Below are positions 10,201 through 18,835 of a stretch of 30,792 nucleotides of DNA, one piece after another. Under the pieces are notes generated by a model. It ran no database searches, was not told the origin of the DNA, and worked only from the letters and a program-made list of their open reading frames with translations. Location of the stretch: NCBI GenBank assembly GCA_964517665.1, contig CAZFCY010000043.1, forward strand, positions 1 through 30,792. The letters run 5' to 3'. Numbering within the stretch: position 1 is the stretch's first letter; each line of letters starts with the position of its first letter. A program made the translations under genes and the position numbers. Source of the DNA: Congregicoccus sp964517665 (lineage in GTDB: Bacteria; Verrucomicrobiota; Verrucomicrobiia; Opitutales; Opitutaceae).

Positions 10201-10240
10201 GCGGTGGATTCGCGGCTTCACCGCCACGTTTCCCGATGTT

Positions 10241-12367
10241 TCAGAACTCCAGCCGCGCGCCCGCGATCAGGTTTCTTCCGGGCAACGGCGCCACGTTCCT
10301 GAGAAACGAGGTGTGCGGCCGGGCCTCCTCGTTGGTCAGGTTGGTTCCGCGCAGATAGAACGACACGGTCTGGCGCTCGAACTGCAGGGTGCGGCCGACA
10401 TGGGCGCCGACGAGCGTGTATCCAGAAGTTGGCGACTCCAGCGGCGCCACCCGATCCTGGCTGAAGCTGCGCCTCACGTCCACGCCCGCGGCCCAGGCCC
10501 GGCCGTGATAGTCCAGCGCGATGCCGACGCGAGCCGGCGGGATGCGCGGGAGATCGGTGTTGGTCGATCGATTAGTCGCGCGGACGACGTCGCCCATGAC
10601 GGTCAGCTCGAAGCCGTGCGCGTCGCTTTCGTGCAGATGCCAGGTCGCCTCGATCTCGCCGCCGCAAAAACGCGCGTCCGTTGCCTCGAACCGATACACA
10701 TCGAAGCCATCCTCCGTCGCGCCCGTCGCCGCCCCATGGATGAAACGATCGTAGTCGGTGCGGAACAGGCTCGCCGCGCCCGTGACCCGGCCGGCGCGTC
10801 GTCGCAGGCTGAAGTCGATGCCGGTCGACTTTTCTTTTCCGAGGCCGGGATCTCCGATCTCGAACGCGCGCGTGGCCGCGTGCGGTCCGTTGGCAAACCA
10901 CTCCTGTGCGGTGGGATTGCGCTCCGTGCGGGCGAGCGAAAGCGCGAGCGCCCATCCGGAATCGATCGTCCAGAGCGCGCCGGCCGAGGTGCTCCACGCG
11001 GTTTTCGACCGGTCGTTCGCGGAGCCGTCCAACACGGACACCGCCTGATCCTCGACGCGCGCGCCCGCCTGCCAGCGCACGGGCCCCGTCACGATTTCCT
11101 CGATGCCGAAAAGCGCGCGGCTCGTCGTGCGCGTCGGCGGCAGGAACGCCTCTTCGCCCGCGACCGAGAGTTTGTGGCGTTGCGCTTGAAACCCGATCGC
11201 GCCCTCCACGCGTCCGATCGGACGATGCACGGCATCCACCCGCGCCTCCCAACCCTCGGTGTCGAACCGCGTGGCGACTTCGTCGCCCTCGAGTTCGAGA
11301 TGCCGGTAATCGGCATAACCCGCGCGGAAGCGGACGTTTTCGAGAAACGCAAATGGCTCGGTCACGTCCGCCGCGAGATCGAGGCGCCGCTGCTCGAGGT
11401 CGATCGAGACGCCGTCGTGCTCATGCTCATGCTCGTCTTCCCCGGCCGCGATCTCGAATGGATCGCCGATCGGATCCGCGAGGATGTCGATCTCGAACGC
11501 GTCGAAATCCTCGTCCTCGTGATGATGATGCTCGTGCCCCGGAACGCCGTAGCGCGTGTCGAATCCGGAGAAGGCGATGCCCGCGCGCCCGCGGCTCCAG
11601 AACCACGCGAGTCCGGCCGAGCCTGCCGTGGTGTCGACCGCGCTGTTCTCGAGCGTGCCGGGCGTTTCGTCGTCGCGCGGTTCGGTTTCGGCGTGGCCGG
11701 GGATGTCGACGTCGTCGGACTTGCGTCTGGAGAATGAAGCCTGCCAGCCGAGGCGCTCGCTCGCGCCGCGAAAGGATCCCGAGCCCGCGCGCTCGTTCGC
11801 GGCCGTGTCGAAATGCGCGCCGACGATTCCGGAGACCCCGCCGGGCGCGCGTTTGATTGGTATTTGATTTTCAACTACATTGACGACGCCGCCCGCCGCC
11901 GAGCTGCCGTAGAGGAGGGCGGCCGGGCCGCGCACGATCTCGATGCGCTCGACCAGGGCCGGATCGAGGCTGACCGCGTGATCAGGGCTCGCGCCGGAGG
12001 CGTCGATCGTGCCGACCCCGTTGGTGAGCACGCGGATGCGCTCGCCGTCCTGGCCGCGGATGATGGGACGGCTGGCGCCCGGCCCGAAGGAGGTGGAGGA
12101 AACGCCGGGCTGTCCGGCGAGAGTCTCGCCGAGCGTGCCGGAGCGGATGTCGTCGAGGCGATCGCCCGCGAGGAGCGTCGCCGCTTGATGAAGTTCATCG
12201 GCGCTGCGCGCGAAGGGCGAGGCCGTGACGACGAAATCGTCCAGTTGCACGATTTCTCGAGCAGGCGTGGAGGTCTGCGCATCGACCGGAACGGTGAGCG
12301 CGGCGCCGCCGGCCAGCACAAGGCCGAGCGGACGGCTGAAGGGAAGGGAGAATGATTTCGGATGCAT
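10241..12367 (-). CDS. TonB-dependent outer-membrane receptor, ZnuD-like (probable zinc)
   Basis: A 708-residue outer-membrane receptor. A signal peptide covers about residues 1-30 (VPVDAQTS), then a TonB-box-like DDFVVTASP and a plug domain (LAGQPGVSSTSFGPGASRPIIRG ... VERIEIVRGPAALLYGSSAAGGVVNV). The beta-barrel ends in Phe (GARLEF), as needed for outer-membrane insertion. Two metal-ligand-rich loops stand out: GHEHHHHEDED at about 277-287 and GEDEHEHEHDG at 309-319. His-rich extracellular loops and the plug sequence resemble the zinc receptor ZnuD, so zinc (or another transition metal) is the likely ligand; copper and nickel are not excluded. A small exported His-rich protein gene lies upstream on the same strand. 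No cobalamin riboswitch motif is visible in the leader. Confidence 0.85.
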   Translation of the reverse strand: MHPKSFSLPFSRPLGLVLAGGAALTVPVDAQTSTPAREIVQLDDFVVTASPFARSADELHQAATLLAGDRLDDIRSGTLGETLAGQPGVSSTSFGPGASRPIIRGQDGERIRVLTNGVGTIDASGASPDHAVSLDPALVERIEIVRGPAALLYGSSAAGGVVNVVENQIPIKRAPGGVSGIVGAHFDTAANERAGSGSFRGASERLGWQASFSRRKSDDVDIPGHAETEPRDDETPGTLENSAVDTTAGSAGLAWFWSRGRAGIAFSGFDTRYGVPGHEHHHHEDEDFDAFEIDILADPIGDPFEIAAGEDEHEHEHDGVSIDLEQRRLDLAADVTEPFAFLENVRFRAGYADYRHLELEGDEVATRFDTEGWEARVDAVHRPIGRVEGAIGFQAQRHKLSVAGEEAFLPPTRTTSRALFGIEEIVTGPVRWQAGARVEDQAVSVLDGSANDRSKTAWSTSAGALWTIDSGWALALSLARTERNPTAQEWFANGPHAATRAFEIGDPGLGKEKSTGIDFSLRRRAGRVTGAASLFRTDYDRFIHGAATGATEDGFDVYRFEATDARFCGGEIEATWHLHESDAHGFELTVMGDVVRATNRSTNTDLPRIPPARVGIALDYHGRAWAAGVDVRRSFSQDRVAPLESPTSGYTLVGAHVGRTLQFERQTVSFYLRGTNLTNEEARPHTSFLRNVAPLPGRNLIAGARLEF

Positions 12368-12431
12368 GGGACTACCGGCTGTGGTTGCGCAGCGATGGTG
12401 GCGCGGATCCCTCCGCGCGTTTCGCCGCAGG

Positions 12432-12484
12432 CCCGCCCGGGGAGGGCGGGGGCTCTCGAGTGCGTCCCGCTCCTCGCGGAGCGG
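12432..12484 (-). other. Two intercistronic hairpins between His-rich gene and TonB receptor
   Basis: Hairpin 1: CCGCTCC (12467-12473) / GGAGCGG (12478-12484), loop of 4, directly after the stop of the His-rich gene. Hairpin 2: CCCGCCC (12432-12438) / GGGCGGG (12444-12450), loop of 5. Neither is followed by a T-run on either strand, so they are not clear terminators; they could protect or partially block the transcript entering the receptor gene. Confidence 0.45.
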
Positions 12485-12847
12485 CTACGAAGTGGCTCGA
12501 GCCTGAGCCGGCGGCGCCTGCGCCGGCTGGTGCCAGTAGTGGGGAGCGGTCCAGTGGTGGACCGACGCGGCGGGCGATTCCGCCGCTTCGTGTGCCGAAA
12601 AAGTGGATACAGCCGGCGCGCTCGCCGAGGTGTCGCAGAATCCCGCCTCCGCGAGCGTGACGGCGCACACGTGGTCCGCGTGATGCGAATCCGCATGAAC
12701 GCGCTCGTGCGCTTCCGGGCTCGCCTGAAGCAAACCGACCGTGACGACCGCGACCGCCGCGGCAACCGCCAGCGCCCGCGTCAACGCGCCAGGCTGGCTC
12801 GTCGTGCTCCGCGCGTCGCGCGATGAACTTGAAGATCGGGAAGGCAC
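12485..12847 (-). CDS. Small exported His-rich protein, probable metal binding
   Basis: A 120-residue protein, not assigned to a named family. After a polar, basic N-terminus (VPSRSSSSSRDARS) comes a hydrophobic segment (LTRALAVAAAVAVVTVGLL, about 23-42), either an uncleaved membrane anchor or signal peptide. The exported part holds HERVHADSHHADHVC, a dense His/Asp/Cys motif suited to metal binding, and a second His-rich tail (VHHWTAPHYWHQP). The GTG start at 12847 is the best in-frame choice before the hydrophobic segment, but it lacks a Shine-Dalgarno. The ZnuD-like receptor follows 117 bp downstream on the same strand; a zinc-handling partner role is inferred. A TTGACG hexamer lies just upstream, but no convincing -10 is seen. 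Confidence 0.65.
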   Translation of the reverse strand: MPSRSSSSSRDARSTTSQPGALTRALAVAAAVAVVTVGLLQASPEAHERVHADSHHADHVCAVTLAEAGFCDTSASAPAVSTFSAHEAAESPAASVHHWTAPHYWHQPAQAPPAQARATS

Positions 12848-12951
12848 GGTCGGGTTTCTAGATGCCCAGCGTAGCAGTTGCGTCAAGCGGTGAAGCGCAT
12901 CGCGGAGGGGGCGCCAGTGTCCCTCGTCGAAACCGCGCCGCCAGTCTCCTG

Positions 12952-13482
12952 TCACCCCGGCGGCCGGAACGCGCGGATCACCGCCTCGTTGGTTTCCAAA
13001 CGCGGGCCTTCGATCAGGTCGATGCAATACGGAATCGCGGGAAAGACGGCCTCGAGGCATTCGCGGATCGATTTCGGTTTTCCGGGAAGATTCACGATCA
13101 GGCAGCGCCCGCGGATGCCGGCGGTCTGGCGCGAGAGGATCGCGGTCGGCACGTGTTTCAGCGACGCCGCCCGCATCGATTCGCCGAAGCCGGGCAGCAT
13201 TTTTTCGCACACGGCTTCTGTCGCCTCGGGCGTGACGTCGCGCGGCGCGGGGCCGGTTCCGCCGGTCGTGAGCACGAGGCAGCATCCGGCGTCGTCCGCC
13301 ATCTCGATCATGGCGGCTTCGAGTTCCGATTGCTCGTCGGCGATGACACGGTAAACCGCCTCGAACGGCGTGCGGAGAAACTCCCGCAACACCGCCACCG
13401 CCGCCTTGCCCGGCAGATCCTCGTAAACCCCGGCCGCCGCCCGGTCGGACACGTTGATCACCCCGATTTTCGCCGCGTTCAT
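12952..13482 (-). CDS. mogA: Molybdopterin adenylyltransferase
   Basis: Activates molybdopterin by adenylylation ahead of molybdate insertion in molybdenum cofactor synthesis; cytoplasmic. The protein has 176 residues (E. coli MogA 195). Signatures are IGVINVSDRAAAGVYEDLPG at the N-terminus, LVLTTGGTGPAPRDVTPEAT in the MoCF-binding centre and the late LIVNLPGKPKSIRECL. ATG 13482 (MNAAKIGVINVS) is preferred over an in-frame start 12 residues upstream because the family begins there. A MoaB-type protein of related fold is the main alternative; the GGTGP-x-RDVTPEAT sequence fits either. No other molybdenum cofactor gene lies nearby. Confidence 0.85.
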   Translation of the reverse strand: MNAAKIGVINVSDRAAAGVYEDLPGKAAVAVLREFLRTPFEAVYRVIADEQSELEAAMIEMADDAGCCLVLTTGGTGPAPRDVTPEATEAVCEKMLPGFGESMRAASLKHVPTAILSRQTAGIRGRCLIVNLPGKPKSIRECLEAVFPAIPYCIDLIEGPRLETNEAVIRAFRPPG

Positions 13483-13524
13483 CGCGATGCCCCTAAAGCG
13501 CCCCGCCAGCAGCGTCACGCAAAT

Positions 13525-13568
13525 CCACGAAAAGCCAGAATTCTGTCGCGTACGTTACAGGATCGTGG
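13525..13568. repeat. Dispersed palindromic repeat, copy B (inverted)
   Basis: This is the reverse-complement partner of the element at 4394-4434; bases 13530-13563 match 4399-4432 at 33 of 34 positions. It keeps the CTGT/ACAG arms and CGTACG core. Its outer arms are CCACGA (13525-13530) and TCGTGG (13563-13568), which pair perfectly although they differ from copy A's CCAAAA/TTTTGG. It lies in the 202-bp divergent gap between mogA and the Minf_1886 gene. Confidence 0.75.
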
Positions 13569-13684
13569 CCCGGTGATCGGGTGTTGGGAAGAGGAACGGG
13601 GAGGGAAAAGGAAGGAAGTTGGGGAAGTCGAGCGTCGGCGGTTGCGCGGAGGCGGGGAATCGACCAACTTGCGTCATCGCTTCC

Positions 13685-14128
13685 ATGGAAGAGCCAGATT
13701 TCGGAGATGTTGTTGACCTGATTCGCAAAGAAGACCCGCGCTACGAGAAGCGCGCGTATTTTTTCCTTCGCGACGCCCTCGACCACACGGTCAAGCAGGT
13801 GCGCAAGGCGGAATCGAAGTCCGGCCAGAAGCGAGGCTCGAATCATGTCACCGGCCCGGAGCTGTTGGAGGGCATCCGCGAGTATGCGGTGACGCAGTTC
13901 GGCCCGATGACGCACCTCGTCTTTCAGCAATGGGGGATCGGCCGTTGCGGCGATTTCGGCGAGATGGTTTACCAGCTCATCGATTTCGGCGTCTTCAGCA
14001 AGACGGACGGCGACCGGAAGGAGGACTTTTCCGAGGTCTATGAGTTCAGCGAAGTGTTCATAAAGCCGTTCCTCCCGCGACACCGGCGGAATCTCGTTTC
14101 CGAGGTGGCGAACACCGAGACCTTCTAG
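13685..14128 (+). CDS. Minf_1886 family protein (Planctomycetes/Verrucomicrobia conserved)
   Basis: A 147-residue cytoplasmic protein of unknown function. It matches the family I know as Minf_1886 (conserved across Verrucomicrobia and Planctomycetes) through DPRYEKRAYFFLRDALDHT, HVTGPELLEGIREYAVTQFGP, CGDFGEMVYQLIDFG, KEDFSEVYEF and the closing KPFLP. ATG 13685 (MEEPDFGDVV) is chosen because an in-frame upstream extension has no family resemblance. No catalytic or cofactor motif is evident. It is followed after about 70 bp by the M16 protease gene, with a hairpin between. Confidence 0.85.
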   Translation: MEEPDFGDVVDLIRKEDPRYEKRAYFFLRDALDHTVKQVRKAESKSGQKRGSNHVTGPELLEGIREYAVTQFGPMTHLVFQQWGIGRCGDFGEMVYQLIDFGVFSKTDGDRKEDFSEVYEFSEVFIKPFLPRHRRNLVSEVANTETF

Positions 14129-14149
14129 GAAGGTTGCCCAAACCTTCCT
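14127..14149 (+). terminator. Weak hairpin overlapping the Minf_1886 stop codon
   Basis: A 9-bp perfect stem AGGAAGGTT (14127-14135) / AACCTTCCT (14141-14149) with loop GCCCA begins within the TAG stop. Only ATTTG follows, so termination would be weak; it may instead stabilise the 3' end while letting some transcripts enter the protease gene. Confidence 0.45.
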
Positions 14150-14200
14150 GATTTGCGCAACGCGCCGGTGTCGCGCGCGTTCGCCTTTTTCGTTTTCCGC

Positions 14201-16771
14201 ATGGCTTCGAAACAAAATCCCAACCTTCGCGTCGCCCGCATGGTCGAGCCGCTCCTGGAGGAGCCGGTCATCCGCTTCGTCCTTCCGAACGGGCTCACGG
14301 TCCTGATCCGGCCGGACTATTCCGCGGAGGTCGCCTCGGTGCAGGTCTGGGTGAAAACCGGCAGCATCCACGAGGCCCCGTGGCTCGGAAGCGGCATCTC
14401 CCACTTTCTCGAACACATGCTCTTCAAGGGCACGAAGCGCCGGGCGGGCCGTGAAATTTCGGCCGTGGTGCAGGAGCACGGCGGCAATATCAACGCCTAC
14501 ACGACCTTCGACCGGACCGTGTATTACATCGACGTGCCCTCGGAGCACGTGGGCGTTGCGCTCGATGTCCTCGGCGACGCGGTCTTTCACTCCAGCCTGC
14601 CCGCGGAGGAGGTGACGAAGGAGCGCGAGGTGATCCTGCGCGAGATCGACATGGGCCTCGACGATCCGGACTACCGCGTCTCGCAGAGCCTGATGGAAAC
14701 GGCGTTTCGCGAGCATCCCTACCGTCATCCTGTCATCGGGCATCGCGAGGTTTTCGCGCGCCTGGGGCGCGAAGACCTCGTGGCGTATCATGAAAGTCGA
14801 TACGTGCCGAACAACGCCGTGCTCGTCATCGCCGGCGCGGTCGATCCGGAAAAGGCGCGCGCCGGGATCGAGCGGCATTTCGGGGGGCTCGCCCGTTCGC
14901 GGGTCGCGCCCGTGCTCGTGCCGGACGAGCCCGGACAGCTCGCGGAGCGCCGGATCGACCTGACCGAGGACGTGCAGGTCTATCGCGCCGCGGTCGGTTA
15001 TCAGGTGCCCGGGCTCACGCATGCGGACACGCCGGCGCTGGACGTGCTTTCATTGATTCTGGGCCACGGCGACAGCTCGGTCCTCTGGCAGGCCTTGCGC
15101 GAGCGGCGCAAGCTCGTGCAGAGCATCGACGCGAGCAACTGGAATCCGGGCACCAAGGGCTTGTTCTACATCTCGATCCTCGCGGATTCGGACAAGGGCG
15201 ATCGCGCGCTCGAGGCCGCGCGCGAGGAGATGCGGCGGGCCTGCGAAAAGGGGTTCGCCGACACCCAACTGCAGAAGGCCGTGCGCCAGGCGCTCGTGGC
15301 CGAGATCAATGTTCGCCGCAACATGTCCGGCCAGGCCTCGCGCCTCGGCGTCGCGGAGGTCGTGGTCGGCGATCTCGCCTATCCCGCGACGTATTTGAAA
15401 CGCCTCTCCGCGCTCACGGTGAAGGATCTCGACCGCGTGGCCCGGGCCTGGCTGGGAAATGGCGTGCTGACGACCGCGACCCTGCGTCCCCGGGAATCGG
15501 TCACCGGGAGGACCATCAGCCGCGTTTCCCCGAAAAGCCCGATCGAGTTCGAGGAGGTCGAGGCTCCGGGCGGCGCGCGCCTGCTCCTGCGCGAGAACGC
15601 GCGGCTGCCTCAGGCGCACCTGCGCATCGTGTGGCAGGGCGGGCCGACGTTCGAGGAGCGCGGCAGGGAGGGATCGACGTCCCTGCTCGCGACTTTGATG
15701 ACGAAGGACACGAAGAAGCGCCCGGCCGCGAGGGTCGCGGCGGAGATCGAATCCGCCGGCGGTTCCTTCTCGGAGTTTGGCGGCAACAACAGCTTCGGCC
15801 TTTCCATCGAGGTGTTGCCGGACGATCTCGACCTCGCGCTCGATCTTCTGGAGGAGGCGGTGCTGCGACCGTCGTTTTTGCCGAAAACGGTCCAGCGCGA
15901 ACGCGAGGCGCAGATCGCCGACATCGAGGAGGGAGAGGACGACGTCGTCACGGCGGGCCGGCGCCGGATGCGGCAGCTTTTTTTCGGCGACCATCCGTTT
16001 GCGGCGGAGGCGTCGGGCACGGCGGAGAGCGTGGCGCGGATCACGCCCGCGACGCTGCGGGCGCTGCACCGGAAACTCGTGGTCTCGGGCAACACCGTCG
16101 TGGCGGTGTCCGGATCGTTTCGGCGGGGCGAATTGCTGCCGAAGTTGAGACGGTTGCTCCGTGGCCTGCGCCAGGCGGAGCGGCCGGAAGTCGCGGCCGG
16201 GTTCGCCGGTCCGGCGGTGTCGGGGAATCACACGCTGCCGCAGGATCGCCAGCAGGTCGTGGTTTTCGAGGCGTATCCCCATCGCGGGCTTCTGGCGGAC
16301 GACTTTCATGTCTCGGAAGTGGCCGACGAACTTTTCAGCGGCATGTCGAGCAACCTCTTCGAGCGCGTGCGCGAGGAAAAGAGCCTCGCCTACTTTGTCC
16401 GTTCGGGACGGATGGTCGGCATGAGCACGGGCATGTTTTACCTCGTCGCCGGGACGAACACGGCCGGCAGCGCGGAGGTGTTGAAGGAATTCGCCGCCGA
16501 GCTGAAGCGCGTGCGCGCCGGCAAGGTCACGGACGCGGAGCTGAAACGCTGCAAGACGCGGCTGAAGGCCGGGCAGCGCATGGGCACGCAGAGCAACGCC
16601 GCCTGCGCCGCGCACGCCGCGCTCAACGCGCTCTACGGCCTGCCCTTCAACGACCGCGAGCATTACGACCAGCGCATCGACGCGGTCACGATCGCCGATC
16701 TGGCGAAGTTCGCCTCGACCCAGCTCGCGCCGAAGCACGCGCTGCGGCTCCTCGCGGGCGCGGTGAAATAG
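14201..16771 (+). CDS. Double-length M16 family zinc metalloprotease
   Basis: An 856-residue insulinase-family protein with two homologous M16 halves. The first half holds the inverted zinc motif H68-F-L-E71-H72 with the third ligand at E148 (in KEREVILREIDMG), the 76-residue spacing of the family, so it should be catalytic. The second half (from about residue 455, RLLLRENARLPQAHLRIVWQGGP) has LLATLMTKDTKKR where HxxEH would be, so it is the inactive partner that helps close the chamber, as in pitrilysin-like and MPP-type enzymes. No clear signal peptide is seen from ATG 14201 (MASKQNPN); an upstream in-frame TTG (14153) and ATG 14240 are alternatives. The substrate is unknown. Confidence 0.88.
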   Translation: MASKQNPNLRVARMVEPLLEEPVIRFVLPNGLTVLIRPDYSAEVASVQVWVKTGSIHEAPWLGSGISHFLEHMLFKGTKRRAGREISAVVQEHGGNINAYTTFDRTVYYIDVPSEHVGVALDVLGDAVFHSSLPAEEVTKEREVILREIDMGLDDPDYRVSQSLMETAFREHPYRHPVIGHREVFARLGREDLVAYHESRYVPNNAVLVIAGAVDPEKARAGIERHFGGLARSRVAPVLVPDEPGQLAERRIDLTEDVQVYRAAVGYQVPGLTHADTPALDVLSLILGHGDSSVLWQALRERRKLVQSIDASNWNPGTKGLFYISILADSDKGDRALEAAREEMRRACEKGFADTQLQKAVRQALVAEINVRRNMSGQASRLGVAEVVVGDLAYPATYLKRLSALTVKDLDRVARAWLGNGVLTTATLRPRESVTGRTISRVSPKSPIEFEEVEAPGGARLLLRENARLPQAHLRIVWQGGPTFEERGREGSTSLLATLMTKDTKKRPAARVAAEIESAGGSFSEFGGNNSFGLSIEVLPDDLDLALDLLEEAVLRPSFLPKTVQREREAQIADIEEGEDDVVTAGRRRMRQLFFGDHPFAAEASGTAESVARITPATLRALHRKLVVSGNTVVAVSGSFRRGELLPKLRRLLRGLRQAERPEVAAGFAGPAVSGNHTLPQDRQQVVVFEAYPHRGLLADDFHVSEVADELFSGMSSNLFERVREEKSLAYFVRSGRMVGMSTGMFYLVAGTNTAGSAEVLKEFAAELKRVRAGKVTDAELKRCKTRLKAGQRMGTQSNAACAAHAALNALYGLPFNDREHYDQRIDAVTIADLAKFASTQLAPKHALRLLAGAVK

Positions 16772-16934
16772 CGCGCGCGGCCCTGCCGGATTTACGACGG
16801 CTGTCCTTTGATTTCCGCTCCGCGCCCTCGTCCGGGCAGGGCTTCACCGACAGGCGCCGGCGGCGCGGATCGGCGCGGGACTATTCGCTGTTTTCTTCCG
16901 GGAAGCTGGTTTACCGTCCGGGGCATCTCCAACC

Positions 16935-17783
16935 ATGGTCGATATTTACAAGCTCATCAAAGCCGCGAATGAAATGGCGCCGTTGCCCGCGAGTTCCGTC
17001 CGGCTGGCGCAGCTCGTGGGCGACGCGGACGCGGGCCTCGACGACCTCGCGGAAGTGGTCGCGCTCGATCAAGCGCTGACCGTGCGGATGTTGCGGATGG
17101 CGAACTCGGCCTTCAGTGCGAGCGAGGCGCGCGTGACGGATGTGAAGGAAGCCGTCATGCGGCTCGGGGCCGCGCAGGTGCTCGCGTTTGCGTTGAGCAC
17201 GCACGCGCGCGCGCTCATGCGGGAGCCGGTGCGCGCCTACGCGCTGGGCGAGCACGAACTCTGGAAACACTCGGTGCGCGCGGCGCTGGCCGCGGAACTG
17301 ATGCCCCGCGTGTCGAAGCGAAACGTGCCCGCCGCCACGTTTGCGGCGGCGCTGCTGCACGATGTCGGCAAGCTGGTCATGGACCGTTGCCTCTCGGAAG
17401 AGGAGTTGCGGCTCCTGCGCCGCGGCCGTGAAGAAGGCCGGCTGAGCCCGCTCGCGGCGGAGGCGGAGATCCTGCAGATCAACCATGCGGAACTCGGCGG
17501 CGTGATCGCGCAGCACTGGAATCTTCCGGAGACGATCGTGCGCGGCATCATCCATCACCATGAGCCCGAGCGCGCGATGGAGGAGGTTCCCGACCTCGTC
17601 TACCTCGCGAACCTCGCGGCCAAGCGCTCGACCCAGGCGACCGATCTCCAATCGGGCGAACTGGCGATTGACGCAGGCGTGGTCACGCGCACCGGCATCG
17701 ACGGCGCGCTCGTGGACGAACTGGCCGCGGCCGTGGCCGGGCGCTTCGAAGAGGTGTTTCAACACTACGAAAGCGGCCACTGA
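16935..17783 (+). CDS. HDOD domain signalling protein
   Basis: A 282-residue soluble protein made of one HDOD domain. The N-terminal part has PLPASSVRLAQLVGDADAGLDDLAEVVALDQALTVRMLRMANSA, the standard HDOD opening, followed by VKEAVMRLGAAQVLAFAL. An HD-like motif AALLHDVGKLVMD (about 139-151) and INHAELGGVIAQHWNLPETI follow, so it keeps part of the HD metal site. HDOD proteins act in bacterial signalling and stress regulation and are usually not phosphodiesterases; the partner is unknown. ATG 16935 lacks a strong Shine-Dalgarno. It is convergent with prmB. A second HDOD protein, fused to GGDEF, occurs at 27.1 kb. Confidence 0.88.
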   Translation: MVDIYKLIKAANEMAPLPASSVRLAQLVGDADAGLDDLAEVVALDQALTVRMLRMANSAFSASEARVTDVKEAVMRLGAAQVLAFALSTHARALMREPVRAYALGEHELWKHSVRAALAAELMPRVSKRNVPAATFAAALLHDVGKLVMDRCLSEEELRLLRRGREEGRLSPLAAEAEILQINHAELGGVIAQHWNLPETIVRGIIHHHEPERAMEEVPDLVYLANLAAKRSTQATDLQSGELAIDAGVVTRTGIDGALVDELAAAVAGRFEEVFQHYESGH

Positions 17784-17839
17784 CGGGTGGCGCGCGATGC
17801 CCGGGCGCGTTTGTTCGCCGCCCGCGCGGCAGCCCGTCG

Positions 17840-18775
17840 TCAAGGCTTCGGCAGATCCTTCGCGCGGAAGCCGAGAACGGCGTCGGCGCCGTCGTGGAGG
17901 CTGAAGACGTGGTGCTTTTGTTTTGGAAACTCCGCGAGCATCTCCAGACGCAGGCCACCCAATTCGAGGATGAGGATGCCGTCCCGCGCCAGGTGGGCGC
18001 GACTTTCACGGATGATGCGGCGCACGAGCGCCATGCCGTCGACGCCGCCGTCGAGGGCGAGGCGCGGTTCGCGCGCGAGTTCGCGCGGCTGCTCATCGAC
18101 GAGCGCCGATGGCTCGTAGGGCGGGTTGGCGATGATGAGATCGTAGGGGATCGGCGGCACGCCGTCGAACAGGTCGGAATGAATCAACTGCATCCGGTTC
18201 TCGAGGCCGTGCGCGTGGAGGTTGATCGCCGCGACCTCGAGCGCGTCCGTCGAAAGATCGACGGCATCGACCACCGCCGCGCCGAACGCGCGCGCCGCGA
18301 GGATCGCGAGACAGCCGCAGCCCGTGCCCAGTTCCAGGATGCGCCGGGGCATCCAGTCTTCGCCGGCATACGCGAGGATGTCCCCCGGCATCAACTCCGC
18401 GATGTAGGAGCGCGGGATGAGCACGCGCTCGTCCACGTAAAACTCGACTTCGTTCAACACCGCTTCCTTCACGAGGTAGGGGGTGGGGATGTGTTCTTCG
18501 ACGCGCTGCCGGATCCGCTCGCGCAAGCCGGCGATCTCGCGCGGAGTCAGGCGGGAGCCGAGAAAATGCGGCAGATCCTCCGGCCCGATGCCGAGGAAGC
18601 GGCTGACGAGAAACGCCGCCTCTTCCTGAGGCCCGCGCAGCCCCTGGGCGAAGGCGATGGGCTCGCGGTGAAAGGTCGTGACGGCAAACCGCAGCCAGTC
18701 GCCGATCGTCGCCAGTCCGGCGGTGCCGGCGACCGGCGAAGCCGCCGCTTTTTTGCGCGTCTTTTTCGCTGCCAT
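17840..18775 (-). CDS. prmB: 50S ribosomal protein L3 glutamine methyltransferase
   Basis: SAM-dependent N5-glutamine methyltransferase of 311 residues, cytoplasmic. The SAM-binding loop is LELGTGCGCLAI and the catalytic NPPY tetrad is at residues 217-220. It is called PrmB rather than PrmC because of the N-terminal IGDWLRFAVTTFHRE, the block EFYVDERVLIPRSYIAELM and the tail DGGVDGMALVRRI, all closest to E. coli PrmB as I remember it. A Lys/Ala-rich 20-residue N-terminus (MAAKKTRKKAAAS) precedes the domain. The gene lies 60 bp after the cyclophilin gene on the same strand, possibly in one transcript. Confidence 0.87.
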   Translation of the reverse strand: MAAKKTRKKAAASPVAGTAGLATIGDWLRFAVTTFHREPIAFAQGLRGPQEEAAFLVSRFLGIGPEDLPHFLGSRLTPREIAGLRERIRQRVEEHIPTPYLVKEAVLNEVEFYVDERVLIPRSYIAELMPGDILAYAGEDWMPRRILELGTGCGCLAILAARAFGAAVVDAVDLSTDALEVAAINLHAHGLENRMQLIHSDLFDGVPPIPYDLIIANPPYEPSALVDEQPRELAREPRLALDGGVDGMALVRRIIRESRAHLARDGILILELGGLRLEMLAEFPKQKHHVFSLHDGADAVLGFRAKDLPKP

Positions 18776-18835
18776 TGCGGCAGGCTGCGAGGCCGCGCGG
18801 CCACCGGCAAGCGCAACCCCGCTTTTGAGCCTGGC

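Noticed and set aside
12368..12484. Cobalamin riboswitch in the TonB receptor leader
   Set aside because: No B12-box-like sequence is visible, the leader is only 117 bases, and the receptor's His-rich loops point to a metal.
12506..12528. AGCCGGCG/CGCCGGCT hairpin as a terminator
   Set aside because: It lies inside the 3' coding part of the His-rich gene and has no T-run; probably a by-product of GC-rich codons.
15050..16738. Long minus-strand frame within the M16 protease gene
   Set aside because: Antisense shadow of a well-supported protease; composition is His/Arg/Gln-rich without domains.
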